Assembly: GCA_021234155.1 (NCBI GenBank)
Contig: JAJEKV010000403.1
Span: forward strand, 1-64,000
Source: Isoetes taiwanensis
Lineage: Eukaryota > Streptophyta > Lycopodiopsida > Isoetales > Isoetaceae
Reading direction: 5' to 3'
Length of the DNA: 64,000 bases
Below, piece by piece: positions 21,531 through 33,121 of the stretch. The notes beneath the pieces are model-generated. The model made no database searches, had not been told where the DNA came from, and worked only from the letters and a program-made list of their open reading frames with translations. Within the stretch, counting starts at the first letter, position 1. The number at the start of each line of letters is the position of its first letter. The position numbers and the translations under genes are program-made.

Positions 21531-21599
21531 CATTTGACAATGCTAGTTCCACTAATGGCACCTAACCTACTCCAATCACTCTTTCGTAGAATTCATAAC

Positions 21600-24000
21600 T
21601 TTTCTCTTGCTTTCATTTCATGAGCTCAAAAATCCTAGGGTATAGCGGAAAGGCTCAAAACATCTGGATAATTGTAGAGGTATGTCCTACACAAAAATAA
21701 AACCGGTGCATTTAGTGGGATAGATAGATAGATAGATATTTAGTGGTGTTTTTATTAGTGGGATAGATAGCAACTTAAGATATTTGACAACTAGTTGAGC
21801 ATTTTAAAAATATGATCTAATGGAAACAAATTGAATGGACACTTTTAGATAAAGGCCTTGTGCTCATACTTTACATAAATTATAAGTACAAGAAATTTAT
21901 CGCGGCGGCCAAGGCCGCTGCGAACATTTCTCTGGTTCCAAACATGTGAGGTTGGACCACTATTAATGTCCAACCTGTTAAGGCAATGCCTGCCTAGTAA
22001 TAGATTTTGTTTATTCGCAACGGTGCAAAACACACTTGGTGTTCAAGATTCTTTCATCTCTCTTAAAAGTGCATTATAAATGTTTAATGCATTATAAAGA
22101 TTCCTTCATCTCTCTAAAAAATGGACTATCATGAATATTTCTCTAGAATTGTTCATATTTCACATTAATTTTGTAAAGGTAACATTATTGTCATGACATG
22201 CCAAAAAAGAAAAGAAAAAAAAATAAAGCCCCTAATAAACATGTGCTGATGATATGTGGAAGTACCAGGCTTGATCTATAATAGCTCATATGGGTAAGAT
22301 CTAAAGCATCTGCATTGAGACCAAGTCCAAGATGACATTTGCAGAATAGAATAGAATAGAATAGAATAGAATAGAATATGATTTTATCGTCCACGGAGAC
22401 CAACTGGCCTATGGGACCCAAGTACAAAGAGAGAGAAGAAGGCGTATTACTACCAGGATTAAAAACCCCGCCCCAAAGGGTTTTAGGAAAAACCTTAGTA
22501 GCAATAAGGATCTTTGACATACGCACTGATTATATACATAATCACAAGTACAATTTGAGGTTAATGTCGGGGGGGGGGCATAAGCGAGTCCGCGTATCCA
22601 TTACCTCCCGGAGGTAACGATCCCAACAAAGCCTCTGAGGCCGTGCTTTCATTAGCTCATGCAAGGCCTGATGGGGCACAACTAACCGAGCATACCGAGC
22701 CCGGATATGCTCGTATGCCGGGCAGGCCTGGAGGGCGTGACTTTCATCCTCAATGGCGCCCTGTTGACAGCACCCTTGCCTATGTTATGTTGCTCATAGA
22801 ATCTTCATCCTTGCCTATGTTATGTTGCTCATAGAATCTTTATGCAAAGTATTAATCATTGGCTTGCGATTGTAACATGGACATGGACTTCACTATTCTA
22901 AAGCACGTAGCCAACCCTAATTCAGTCTACATTGCTTTTAGCATGACTTATGGACTCATATGCTCGTATGGTAATCAAACCCATTGATATTTGCAATTCC
23001 TTATAGAATCAAGCTCCTATTATGCTCGTATGATCTCAAACCCATTGGTTTGGTCGATATAACGAAACATAAGATCACAAACATCACGAGTTTGTATATG
23101 ATAATATAGCAACATACGTAAACAAATGGTGTTATTGAAAGAGTCTTTGCATTTAGGGGTCACGTAAATGTCAAATTTTAATCAATGGCAAAATGAATTT
23201 TGCAATAAATTTTAATCAATGGCAAAATGAATTTTGCAAAATTTTATCTCAACAGCATGTTAGATTCGGAGGAACGGTTATTCGGTGGTACGCATAACAA
23301 ATCCCTTTCGCGGTGATTGGCGATTATTTGGATCACGCATGTGGCAGTTGCCAACAGGAATAAATTGTTTTCATGACATCCTTTATTTTCCAGAAATGCC
23401 GGACCCTGTAGAACGGCTTTAACTTCAGACTATGAGCTTGAAATTTTCGAGTTACATTTGCATTTGTCCCTGTCTGTGCTAATACATGATGCATGATCAA
23501 CCATGTTCGTGGTTGGTTATGGACCAAATTAGACATAATAGTAGTCCCATCATAAGTAGTCCGTCATAAGAAAAGAACGGGGCAAAGCCTCACATCATAG
23601 CCTGAAGAAAAATATTGTCGGCAAATCTATGTGGGCATCGATCATCTAATGATACTACGGACAAAATTGCCAATGTCATAAAAGCAACTAGTTCTCAATG
23701 TCATGAAAGGCAATTGATTTTGCTAGGCACCATTTCGGGCCGAGACAGTTCGGTGGTGCGGTTTAAGAAATATAGAAAACATGCGTAAGGCCATATCATT
23801 AAATCCAAAAAGAAAAAAAAAGGAGAAAAGCAGGGAAACTTCTTGCTGCCATAGCTGTACCTAGAAAACAGAGCACCCATATAGCCACAATTCGAAAGCC
23901 CAAAAAAGAACTAAACCTAAAGCTGAGGTTCTTGGCATCGGGCTAGTGCTGTTTGATGGCCTTCTTGCTGGATCAGACATGATCACAGGAATTCAAGGCC
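21600..24000. other. Intergenic with microsatellites and short duplications
   Basis: Contains (GATA)n near 21722-21738, about seven GAATA units at 22343-22377, a tandem duplication of CCTTGCCTATGTTATGTTGC plus flank (22777-22842), and a duplicated TTTTAATCAATGGCAAAATG block (23178-23240). Frames at 22191-22617 run through the microsatellite and are not credible genes. Confidence 0.45.
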
Positions 24001-24023
24001 ATTAGGGATTCCGCTGGGAAAAA

Positions 24024-24740
24024 TCAAAGTGTTTTGAAGGCTGAGAATGGGATTAGAGGAAAGAAGGCTTCTCCTATTGCAAGATCCCTCTTGCTAATAC
24101 CCATGCTAATACCATCATCACCAGATCCCAGAGAACTAATTTTGCATGGGATTGCTCTGTCCTTTAAGTTATACTGAAGCTCAAGGCCAACACTAAACTT
24201 GTATTTCCTTTTTTGTTTGGCTATGAAATGCGGAGATGCTATAGCCTGCTCTTGCAAAACTCGGATCATGCGACCTCGTCTAGGTAATAAACTAGATGTC
24301 TGCATGTTATTATACATCCTTTCGCCCAAAAATGCAAAGGAACCTGCGGAATTTGATGAAGCATTCATGCTTATTTCTTGATCTAAAGAACAGATACCAA
24401 ATTGGTCCCTCCATAATTCTTCCTCTTCCTGGTTAAAGCGTGATTACACTTTGGGTTGCCCGAAGCTTTGTTCTCTATCTTTAGCAAGCATGAAGCCAGC
24501 TAATTTCAGTGGGCAAATCTATTGCCCACATCATGAAAAGGGACAAAACTTTTTAAAACATAGAAATCCTTCGAATTTGGCAGCATTGAGACTGTCGCGG
24601 AGAGAGCTATGCCAAATCATACTCTTGACTGGATTTGCAGGCCATTTGCATTCAAAGATATTAAGCGACAGAGATCCAGAGAGATTCATGAGTTTGAATA
24701 AAAAACTCTTGCCTGTCCCATGGAAAGCAGCTGCCATTAT
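24024..24740 (-). pseudogene. Unknown protein-coding fragment, two or more frames
   Basis: On the minus strand, an open stretch from 24737 to 24531 (start MAAAFHGTGKSFLFKLMNLS) is followed after one or two stops by a second frame. That frame is open from about 24440 and has its Met at 24368, ending TGA near 24024. The second part (115 residues from Met) is rich in Arg/Lys/Ser (SSLLPRRGRMIRVLQEQ, QKRKYKFSVGLELQY) and reads like real protein. The Ser-rich, Arg-containing start of the first part could be an organelle-targeting peptide. I do not recognise the family. It may be two exons or a broken gene. Confidence 0.35.
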
Positions 24741-24899
24741 GCTTCTTCACCATGCGAATTCTGAACCCCTGTGTAACCAGACAACCCTTTTGCTTTGGGG
24801 CTCTAATTTAGAGTTTAATTTCATTAGAATACCAAAATGTGGAGTTTGATTCCACCTCCAAGGGCATTTTATAGCACTAATTCGCAGGCCCCAAAACAG

Positions 24900-25800
24900 A
24901 GCCCTGATTAATTCTTGGAGCAAAACATCATATTCTGGCTGTTGAAAATCATCTATGAAGCCCTGTAACCAGTCTGAATTTGAATTACAATCATAATATT
25001 CAAGTCTCTGAACATTTTTTGGCTGCAGACTTTGTGATTCAATAAATTTAGCATCTCCAAATCCGATGGATTGCCCTTGCCACAGGGAGCTATTAAGTCG
25101 TATTTAATTAAAGTGGGACTCATTCCATTCCCACTTTTTTTTGAACTTCTGTTATTTTACACAAGAAGGAGCACCAGGCCGAAAGCGTCCTTAATTCAAA
25201 TTTTTTGTGCACATTCTTGTGCATCCAAGCTTTCTCCCGGTTTTTGTGGGATGCGAGTCGAGTCCCTGTTTTGGGGCTTATTTGTCATTCAAAATAAGAG
25301 TTTTTAGCGTGAGGGTGAATTCCTTTACCAAGACATTTTGGCTCTATTTTCTTAGGTGGGTAGACAAGAGATCACAAATTCTAACAAAAAATTAAGCAAA
25401 TTGTTTACTTAATCACCAAAAATACTACTTTTGAGATACCTTATATTTATAAATGGGCTCATTACAATATATATTACGATTGGGTGAAGCGACCATAGTG
25501 GTCGTATTATCACAATGATTACACCCTCTTCACACATGAACCACCTAGTGCAAGCGTGGCGTGGAGCTCGTCCAAGTCGCGCAACAACTACGGCGATAGA
25601 AATTTGTATGAGAAGTTCCTTCATAGGCCACGTGCTTGTATGTCCAAGCGATGTCACCACCCTCTTCTCGGCATCTTTCTTCAATGGCTGGTCTTTTCAT
25701 TGCTCCCAAGCATGTACTATCACGGTGAGATAAGGTGCAAAAAGGTTAGTCAAGTTAGTCAGAAGTGATACTCTGAGGGCAAAAATTAAGATAAAACACG
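24900..25800. other. Intergenic, nothing recognised
   Basis: Short frames on both strands without recognisable content. No repeats of note before the satellite begins at about 25801. Confidence 0.4.
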
Positions 25801-26420
25801 GTTTAGAGGTCAAAAGGCCTTTTCGACTTCGCGAGTCGAGAAAAGCGTCAGCCAAAGCGAGGTTTTAGGGTCGGAAAGGCCTTTTCGACTTTTCAGAAAG
25901 TCGAGAAAAGGAAAAACGCAGGGTTTAGGGTCGAGAAGGCCTTTCATTTCAGCGAGTCGAAACCGGCAAAAAACGCGGGTTTTAAATTGAAGGCCTTTTC
26001 GACTTCGTGGTCGAAAGGCGGTTAAACCGTAAAACCTTGAGGGTTTTAGGGGTCGAAGGCCTTTCGTCGAGAAAGGGTTCAAAGTTCAAAACGCCAGGTT
26101 TTAGGGAGTCGAGGAAGGCCTTTTTCGACTTCGCAGAGTGAAAGGCGGCCCAAACCCGAAACGCGGTTTAGGGGAAGGCCTTTCGACTCGAAAGGCAGTC
26201 GAGAAAGGCGGTTGTTTTAGGGTCGGAAAGGCCTTTCTAATGAGAAAAGCCGGTTAAACCGTAAAACGAGGTTTAGGGGTCAGAAGGCCTTTTCGACTCA
26301 AGCGAGTCGAGAAAGGCGATTCAAAGCCGAGGGTTTTAGGGCGCTTTCGACTCGCGAGTCTAAAAAGGCCGCTCGAGTAAACAAAGGGCAATTTCAAAGC
26401 TCGGAGTCGAGAAGGTCGAA
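25801..26420. repeat. Degenerate tandem satellite, about ten units of ~60 bases, each a hairpin
   Basis: Each unit opens with (G)TTTTAGGG-GTCG, then AAGGCCTTTTCGACTT..AGTCGAGAAAAGGC. The middle is an inverted repeat (CTTTTCGACT / AGTCGAGAAAAG), so each unit can fold. TTTAGGG equals the plant telomere heptamer, but it occurs once per unit and not in tandem. Unit lengths vary from about 49 to 68 bases by small indels, mostly at C/G positions. The frames 25810-26082 and 26254-26544 simply run through it. A lone similar hairpin lies at 28318-28342. Confidence 0.8.
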
Positions 26421-28310
26421 AATGAATAACCTTCAAACATCCTATGTATTTTCTATGAAAAATACCACTCCCCATAAATTTCCTACGTATTTTTCCATGA
26501 AAAATAGACCCTCCCCATGTATTATCTAATGGACACATATCCAATGGACCCTCCCCTTTCTAATGGACCATACCATATAGCTATATATGAAGAGGGGACC
26601 ATTGGGCTCATATTTAGCTATGTAAAGAGTAATGCCTAATGCATATGTAAATAGCAACATATGCACCTATAATGCACATTATAACCCTCGAGAGCCTATT
26701 AGACCTATGCATTAAATCTATTAATATGCATTTTTTTATGAAAATGCCCTCTCCATATTATTACTATATATTTTTCAATAAGCACAATATCCTATATTAT
26801 GTATTTTCCAACAACCACAATATTCTATGCATTTTTTTTTATGAAAAATGCCCTCTCCATATATTACTATATATTTTTCAATAAGCACAATATCCTATAT
26901 TATGTATTTTCCAACAACCACATTTTTTTATGAAAAATGCCCTCTCCATGTATTACTATATATTTTTTAATAAGCACAATATCCTAATATTATGTATTTT
27001 CCAATAACCACAATATTCTATGCATTTTTATGAAAAATGCCCTCAACATGTATTTCCTATGGAAAAAAAAATGGACCCTCCCCGCTATTTTTACCCCGCT
27101 CTTTTTTTCCCCCATACTTAAAATTTGAAATTTAGTACATACCAATTTGGTACATACCTTTGGGACGGTTTCGGAGTCCTGCCATCGTGGATACCCATCA
27201 ACGGCTATGGCGTTCTTGTTCTTCAGGCGGCTATGGCAGAACCGGCTATGGCGATAGGATGAGGACGGCTTTTTTTTATTCCGACTATGAAACCTTGCAT
27301 GAAGGCATAACAAAAACATCTGCTACATCTCTCTTCCTATTGGATTCTTGAGGACCTTCCTATTCTTGAAGCTCTCCTGGCTTGAATCTCTTCTGGCCGA
27401 TTCTTCAGGCCGATTCTTGAAGCTCTTCTGGCCGATTCTTCAGGTCTGAAAACATGGATGGGGGATGAACAAGGCTGTGGTGAAAACAGGGGAGAACAAG
27501 GCTGATTACAACAACTCCGGCATGGTGCAGCAACTCCGGCATGGACCCCCTGTTCAAACAGATTCATGGTCGCCTCCATTAGAACACAGATTCATGGTCG
27601 CCTCCATTAGATTGGCAGAAGTGAAATGCCCATGCAAGAACATCTTGGTGGATTCAGCGAAATTCATGCCTCTATTCAAGATTGATGCAATTTGATGCAA
27701 GAACCCATTCATGCACTTGAGATTGTGCGCCATCCCACATCACGCCACAACATGCCCCGAGAAAGCGAGCACTATCGGCAAAGAAGTGCCTGCTGCGCAT
27801 CTGTCTTGTTGTTTGCGCCTGTGAGCAATTCGAAGCGAAGCGGTATGTGGAACAGCTTCCATAGCTCCTTCTTCTGCCCGTCCATGCACTTGCATTATCG
27901 ACTCCGGCGAAGCAAGCTCCGTTTCTGAAGGCCCACATCACTCCATAGCCACATGGGCTCCTTTGTCTCAATCCAAGCGATCCGGCTATGGTGGTTTAGA
28001 AGACCTTTGTGGGTAGGTAGCGATCTTGAATCTCTGAATCTGTTCTTCAATGCAAAGCAAGAAATGTTGGCGGAAAATACAGTGTGTCTTTGGCACCAGC
28101 AGCCCTTCTTCGCTGCTCCTCGCCTGCTCTTTCAGCTGCTCCTCCATTTCGCTGCCGGATCTCAAGTGCCCTGTTTATCCAGCCTCTCCCTTTGTTGTGT
28201 TGGTGGGAAGGAGGCATTGATTTTAAGTTTCGCTAAAATCACCTTTAGTTTATAGGTGTTTTGGTTTTGGCTAGTAGTGTTTGAAATTCCTCATTTTTGT
28301 CTTTGGAATT
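26421..28310. other. Intergenic with repeated A/T-rich blocks and GGCTATGG words
   Basis: 26720-27070 holds three to four diverged copies of a roughly 120-base block (TATGAAAAATGCCCTCTCCA ... AATATCCTATATTATGTATT). 27370-27445 has repeats of GAAGCTCTTCTGGCCGATTC. 27557-27612 is a 28-base tandem duplication (CAGATTCATGGTCGCCTCCA). GGCTATGG recurs at 27198, 27230, 27247 and 27973. The frames here are not recognisable. Confidence 0.45.
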
Positions 28311-28317
28311 AAATTGC

Positions 28318-28342
28318 TTTCTCGACTAATTGGGTCGAGAAA
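28318..28342. repeat. Lone hairpin related to the 25.8-26.4 kb satellite
   Basis: TTTCTCGAC, a 7-base loop, then GTCGAGAAA followed by GGTTTTAG. This is the fold and flank of one satellite unit, about 1.9 kb from the array. Confidence 0.5.
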
Positions 28343-28449
28343 GGTTTTAGATATTGATTTAATTTAATTTATATTTGATTAATTAATTAGCTTAATTAAT
28401 CTAATTAAACTAATTAATTATTGATTATATATTAATAATTAATACTTTT

Positions 28450-28810
28450 TATTTTTTATTTTTTTTTTTTTGGGGGGGGAGGGCTTGCCCCCCTTTGCCC
28501 CTCCCATTCCTCCTTTGCTCCTCCCCCTTTGCCCCTTTTGCCCTCTTTGCTCTCCCCCCTCCCTCCCTCCTCCCTTTTGCCCCTCCGTTTCCTCCTTTGC
28601 TCCTCCCCCTTTGCCCCTCCCCTCCTCTTTTTGCCCTCTTTGCCCCTCCCCTCCTCCTTTGCCCTTTGCTCTCCTCTCCTCTCCCGCCTTGCCCCTTCTT
28701 CCAACTTATCCTCTTCCCCTCTTCAACGTGTGGCTCCTCCCTCTTTCTCCTCCTACCCTTCTCCTTATCAAGATGTGCCCCCTCTCCCTCCCCTCTTTTT
28801 TTTTTTTGTA
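28450..28810. repeat. Polypyrimidine/polypurine tract, about 350 bases
   Basis: The plus strand is almost only C and T, in repeats of CCTCCCCTTTGCCC and CTCCTCC, with rare G. It is preceded by poly(T), a run of G, and an A/T block (28360-28450) full of TAATTA. Long frames on both strands (for example 28449-28838 minus and 28470-28862 plus) result from the lack of stop codons in such sequence and are not genes. Tracts of this kind can form triplex (H-) DNA. Confidence 0.75.
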
Positions 28811-29072
28811 TGAGTCCCATTTTCAGCCCGAGTCCCAAATTGCGAGATTTGACCCACTTTAATTAAATGCGACTTTATTGATTGCCCTGAGCTTTATGCT
28901 ATTATCATAAAGGGCCAAATTCTAATTGAACCTTACCAGAATCAAATGTTAAGCTTCAAATATGGGCCATGGATTTGCCCACTGGATTGACGACTTCTTG
29001 TTGCCATAGCCATAGCCAAAAGCAGAAAGGAAAAGCCACTTGCCTTCTTTAAGCTCCGTTTAAGGAGCTTAG

Positions 29073-29282
29073 ATGCTCGTGGTCATGGCCGTCCTGGCTG
29101 TGGCTGTAGTTTCTACCGCATCCAGTTGCTCTACTGCTGCACTATCATTGGATCTGGCTATGGCATGCAACAGAGGTCCGCAGCAGCAGAGCACGAAACA
29201 GCGGAAAAGGCCGTGCAAGAATTTTGGGTCATATACGTGTCAGCACCAGGATGCTTCAAACAAATTAGCTTCGAATAAATAG
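29073..29282 (+). CDS. Possible small secreted peptide, doubtful
   Basis: A 69-residue frame whose first 18 residues (MLVVMAVLAVAVVSTASS) look like a signal peptide. The rest is Gln/Lys/Ser-rich with four Cys. No TATA box or family match is seen, and GGCTGTGG-type words nearby suggest repeat-derived sequence. It may be incidental. Confidence 0.15.
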   Translation: MLVVMAVLAVAVVSTASSCSTAALSLDLAMACNRGPQQQSTKQRKRPCKNFGSYTCQHQDASNKLASNK

Positions 29283-31031
29283 TGTCAAACAAAAAAGGAA
29301 ACTGAATTATATATGAGTGATAGATGTTATAAAGCAATAAATCTTAAGTTTCAAAACAATAAAATGTTTGAATACTGCTTCATTTGTTTTTTTGGGTTGC
29401 CCCTAAGGGGGCAAACCCTTGTTTATGTGGGTTTGTGGCATATTATAGGTATATGCCAGTATATGCTTGAAATATGCCTATGACTGCTCAAAACCCGTTA
29501 TTGGCTGTAAACTCTCGGTCGTTTTCGTTGTTGCGCAGCCACTCTTGAAACTGGCTAACCGGAGAGGCCTGCTCTGGGATTTAGTATCTGGCCTTCCCAT
29601 CTTCCATTTGAAGCCTATCTGAAGGGGGTGGTTGCACCGATTTCTCAGGGGCTCCGACAAAGGAAAAAGGTTAGAGTTTTTACCCTTTCTATTGGCATAC
29701 AAGAAGCTCGAGTTCTGTCTATTCAGAAAGCCGCAGATCAGATTTTTCATGAGAATGGGTGCCATAGAAGTGATGCAGAAAGAAGGTGCTCTGCCAGCCA
29801 AGCCCACAAGTGCAAAGCATAGTCGTGTATATATTCCCCCTTTAAGCTCGCCAGAATGATGCAGGATGTGAAGGATAAAAGCAGCCTCGAGTATCAGCGC
29901 TTGACATGGGATGCTTTGAAGAAACGTATTAACGGACTTGTCAATAAGGTGAATGCCACTAACATTAAAAATATCATCCACGAGTTGTTTTGAAAAATTT
30001 AATTAGTGAGGAGGATTGTTTGTCAAATTTTGTATGAAGTGTCAAATGGCATCTCCGGCATTTACTAACGTTTTTGCTGCTCTAGGATGGATTGGTAAAC
30101 ACCAAGTTTCACGAGATTGGAGAACTTTTGTTGAAGAGGATAGTTTTGGCGACTAGGAAGGGCTTATAAGAGAAACGACAAGATGGTTTTACTTGCAACA
30201 TCTAAGTTTACGGCACATTTGGTGAATCAACGAGGTTGCCCATGAGATTCTTACTCTAGAGTTGCTTATTAAATGCGCTTGATGCCCCAAGCTGGCTGAC
30301 AGTGTTGAATTCTTTGTAGAATTTGTGAAACAATGTGGTGCACACCTTGAGGAAATCTCACCTCGGGGATTAAATGTCATCTTTGAGTGCTTTAGAGGTA
30401 TTTTGCATGAAGGTGAAATTGATAAACGTGTCCAATATATGATTGAAGGGCTTTTTGCCATTCGAAAAGTCGCATTTCGGGGTCAACCAGCGGTGATTCC
30501 CGAACTTGACCTTGTAGATGGAGAGGATCAAATTACCCATGAGCTACACCTTGATGAGGATCTACATCAAGAGCAAGGCTTGGATGTGTTTAAGCGGACC
30601 CAATTATTTGGAGAATGAAAACAAATATGAGCAGGATAAAGAAGGAAATGTTAGGAGAATGAGGAAAATGATAGTGAGGAGGGGGCAGGAAAGTTTGGAA
30701 AGTTTAGATGATTACGAGAAGATGAAAAGGAGGAAGAAGAAATGAACAAACTAAATATCTGAGGATGAAACCTGAGACTAATCTGGTTTCTCTTAGGTGT
30801 ACTATATATCTTATCATCATGAGTAGCCTAGACTTTGAGGAAGCTGGCCATAAGCTACTGCAAATAAAATTAAAACCTGGACAAGAAATGGAGCTGTGTA
30901 TCATGTTGCTGGAATGTTGCAGCCAGAAAAGAACTTGTCTTCATTTCTACGATCTTTTAGCGCATAGATTCTGCATGACAAATCGTGTCTATCAGAAAAA
31001 TTTTGATTCATGCTTTTTAAAACAGTATTCT

Positions 31032-31040
31032 ATGATACAC
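31032..31040. repeat. Target-site duplication, left (9 bases)
   Basis: ATGATACAC, codons for part of SMIH of CWC22, repeated at 31683-31691. Confidence 0.85.
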
Positions 31041-31682
31041 CATGGAATAAAATAACGGCTAAGGTTAGCCAAATGGCTATTTTGTAGCAGTTTTGCCAAG
31101 AAAAACGGCTAAAGTAAATGGAGAAAATGCCAAAAAAAAAAAAAAATTAGCCCAATTTTCTTGCCGCCCAAGTGATTTTTTAGGTTGAATAGCCAAACCT
31201 TTACCGCCAGACATATCCATCAGGACATCGATTAGCTAAACCTAAGATAGAGTGGTCTTGGAAAAATGGATAGATTTATGTATTAACTTTAAGAAATTTG
31301 AAATAGGGTCTACATTTTTTTTTCTTTTCTACTTTCCTTCTTATTCCAAGTACAAAGTTGAAGCATTACAGGAAAAGGAACAATGTAGTCCCTTTTTTTT
31401 TAGGTTTTTGAACATTTCATGTATGTTTGTGTCTTGATTTATGTATTTACAATCAATTCAATGTCTTTGCCAAAATGCTTGGGTTTTTTTTAAATTACTA
31501 TAGCATGATGGCTAATATTTGTCTTTCCATTTTGTGAAAGCTTAGCCAAAAGCAAGAAACTGTGATGGAGAAAAACCATTTAGTTTAGCCAAGTGTTAGA
31601 AACTTCTAGCCCCAATTTGAAGATAGTTTAGCTAAACCTATTTTGGCTACACTAAAATATGGGAGTAGTAATTTATTCCATG
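31041..31682. mobile_element. 642-base transposon inside CWC22 copy, 9-base target duplication
   Basis: ATGATACAC stands on both sides (31032-31040 and 31683-31691). Removing the insert and one copy rejoins the CWC22 reading frame exactly ([12 protein letters not shown]). The ends are short imperfect inverted repeats: CATGGAATAAAATA at the left against CATGGAATAAATTA (complement of the right end). Internally it is A/T-rich with repeats of TAGCCAAA/GGCTAAA and no coding capacity. A 9-base duplication fits a non-autonomous Mutator-like element with short ends; assignment to that superfamily is inference. Confidence 0.85.
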
Positions 31683-31691
31683 ATGATACAC
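31683..31691. repeat. Target-site duplication, right (9 bases)
   Basis: ATGATACAC, identical to 31032-31040. Confidence 0.85.
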
Positions 31692-32585
31692 AGGCTTGAA
31701 ACAACCAAACTGCGCAATGTGGCAAAGTTCTTTGCCCATTTACTGGGATCTGATGCATTATCCTGGCGTTCGCTTGAATATATCCGATTAACAGAAGGGG
31801 ATACAACCTCATGTTCTCGTATTTTCATTAAAATTCTATTCCAGGAGCTCTCTGAACATCTTGGTCTATGCAAGCTTAATGAGTGATTCCTCTTATGCAG
31901 GAATGCTTTGAAGGAATCTTTCCAAAAGAGAATCCAAAGAACACCAGATTTGCTATTAATTTCTTCACCTCAATAGGTCTTGGTGGGTTGATAGAGAAGT
32001 TGCGGGAATACCTAAAGAACATGCCGCTGTTGGTTAGGCAAAAAACAAATGGGTCTGAAGAATCATCAGATAGTGATAGTGAAAGTGGAAGTGAAAGTGC
32101 ATCAGATTCTGAAAGCGAAAGTGCATCAAATTCTGCATCATCAAGCAAAAGTGAGAGCTCAGTTCCTAGAAGAAAAAGGAAACCTAAAAGTCATTTTAAT
32201 TCAGTTTCAAATTCTAGAAAGAGACACAAAATTAATCATCTACCCCTTTAGTAAGAACTATCTGTTAACACCTCATGTGTACATTAATGTTTCCATTGGC
32301 ATTGAGTATATCCTTTGACAAAAGAAACATAAACAAAGAGAAGCAAAGTTTGTGATTCCAAAGGACGAAACGTTGGAAGAACTTTGAGCAAATTTCAGCT
32401 GAAGAAGCGTTTGACAATCTTATAGTTGTATGTACAGAAGAAAACAATTGTCTTCGCATCTTTGTACATTTTGTCCCATTCTGAACAAATGTAATAGATC
32501 ACAAAAGTAAGAAATGGACGTGAACAAACATGAGAAGAATGGACATGAACAAACATGAGAAGAGGTCAAGCCTTTCGAATTCAGA

Positions 32586-32891
32586 ATGATAAACATAACA
32601 ACACTCAAGCTTATGAAACATCAAAGATTTAAGTTTAGCAGATATTTATCTGAACTTTACAAGTTAAAATTTCCTTCAATAACATTTTTTTTGGAGCCTC
32701 TTTATGCTCAGAATTTACATGAGCTCGCATGTAAAGAAGCTGGAATTGAATTTAGTGACCATGTTTGTGCTGCAAACTGTGCTACTTTTGTTGTTCTAGG
32801 CAAATTGCACATCGACGGTAGGCATGTCCCCGAATTATATAAGTGCTTCCACTATTCAAAACCATTTGGGGTTCAATCCTTCTACATATAG
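32586..32891 (+). pseudogene. Unknown coding fragment
   Basis: A 101-residue open frame reading like protein (CKEAGIEFSDHVCAANCATF, DGRHVPELYKCFHYSKPFG), with three Cys in its middle. It continues in other frames for about 200 bases (HDANNTFHRTN near 32905). Not recognised; helical-repeat families such as PPR were considered without firm evidence. Confidence 0.25.
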
Positions 32892-33121
32892 TCTAATTTA
32901 TCACGATGCAAACAACACCTTTCACAGGACAAATGTTGTTTCATATGGCCTTTCTGGTCTTAAATTGTTTAAAATTGCATGTATGTAGCAAGTATCAAGT
33001 GGAGATTTCCACACTCTCTATTGGAATACATGATCGCAGCCCACTTGATAATGAAACCATCATGCCGGGGAACTATAAAATTTGCAAAATATTGATGATG
33101 AAACCAGTTACCAAATTATAA

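Larger units (their letters stand above)
29823..32251 (+). pseudogene. CWC22: CWC22 (spliceosome MIF4G/MA3 protein) copy, intronless and broken
   Basis: CWC22 is a nuclear splicing factor that escorts eIF4A3 to the spliceosome and so seeds the exon junction complex. In order the sequence shows VYIPP (29823), the MIF4G start SSLEYQRLTWDALKK and INGLVNKVNATNIKNII (29880-29980), ISPRGLNVIFECFRGILHEG and EIDKRVQYMIEGLFAIRK (30355-30470), DGEDQITHEL, then the MA3 part TNLVSLRCTIYLIIMSSLDF and GQEMELCIMLLECCSQ (30770-30930). After a transposon (31041-31682) it resumes [37 protein letters not shown] and a Ser/Asp/Glu-rich tail to TAG at 32251. No introns interrupt it, and at least six stops or frameshifts do. 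A retrocopy is likely, although no poly(A) tail was found. Confidence 0.9.

Noticed and set aside
22191-22617. Frames on both strands around the GAATA microsatellite
   Set aside because: They run through the pentanucleotide repeat and show no family similarity.
25801-26420. Possible interstitial telomere array
   Set aside because: TTTAGGG occurs once per ~60-base unit and not in tandem; the unit is a distinct satellite.
28449-28866. Long frames on both strands in the CT-rich tract
   Set aside because: Polypyrimidine sequence contains almost no stop codons in any frame; the translations are low-complexity.
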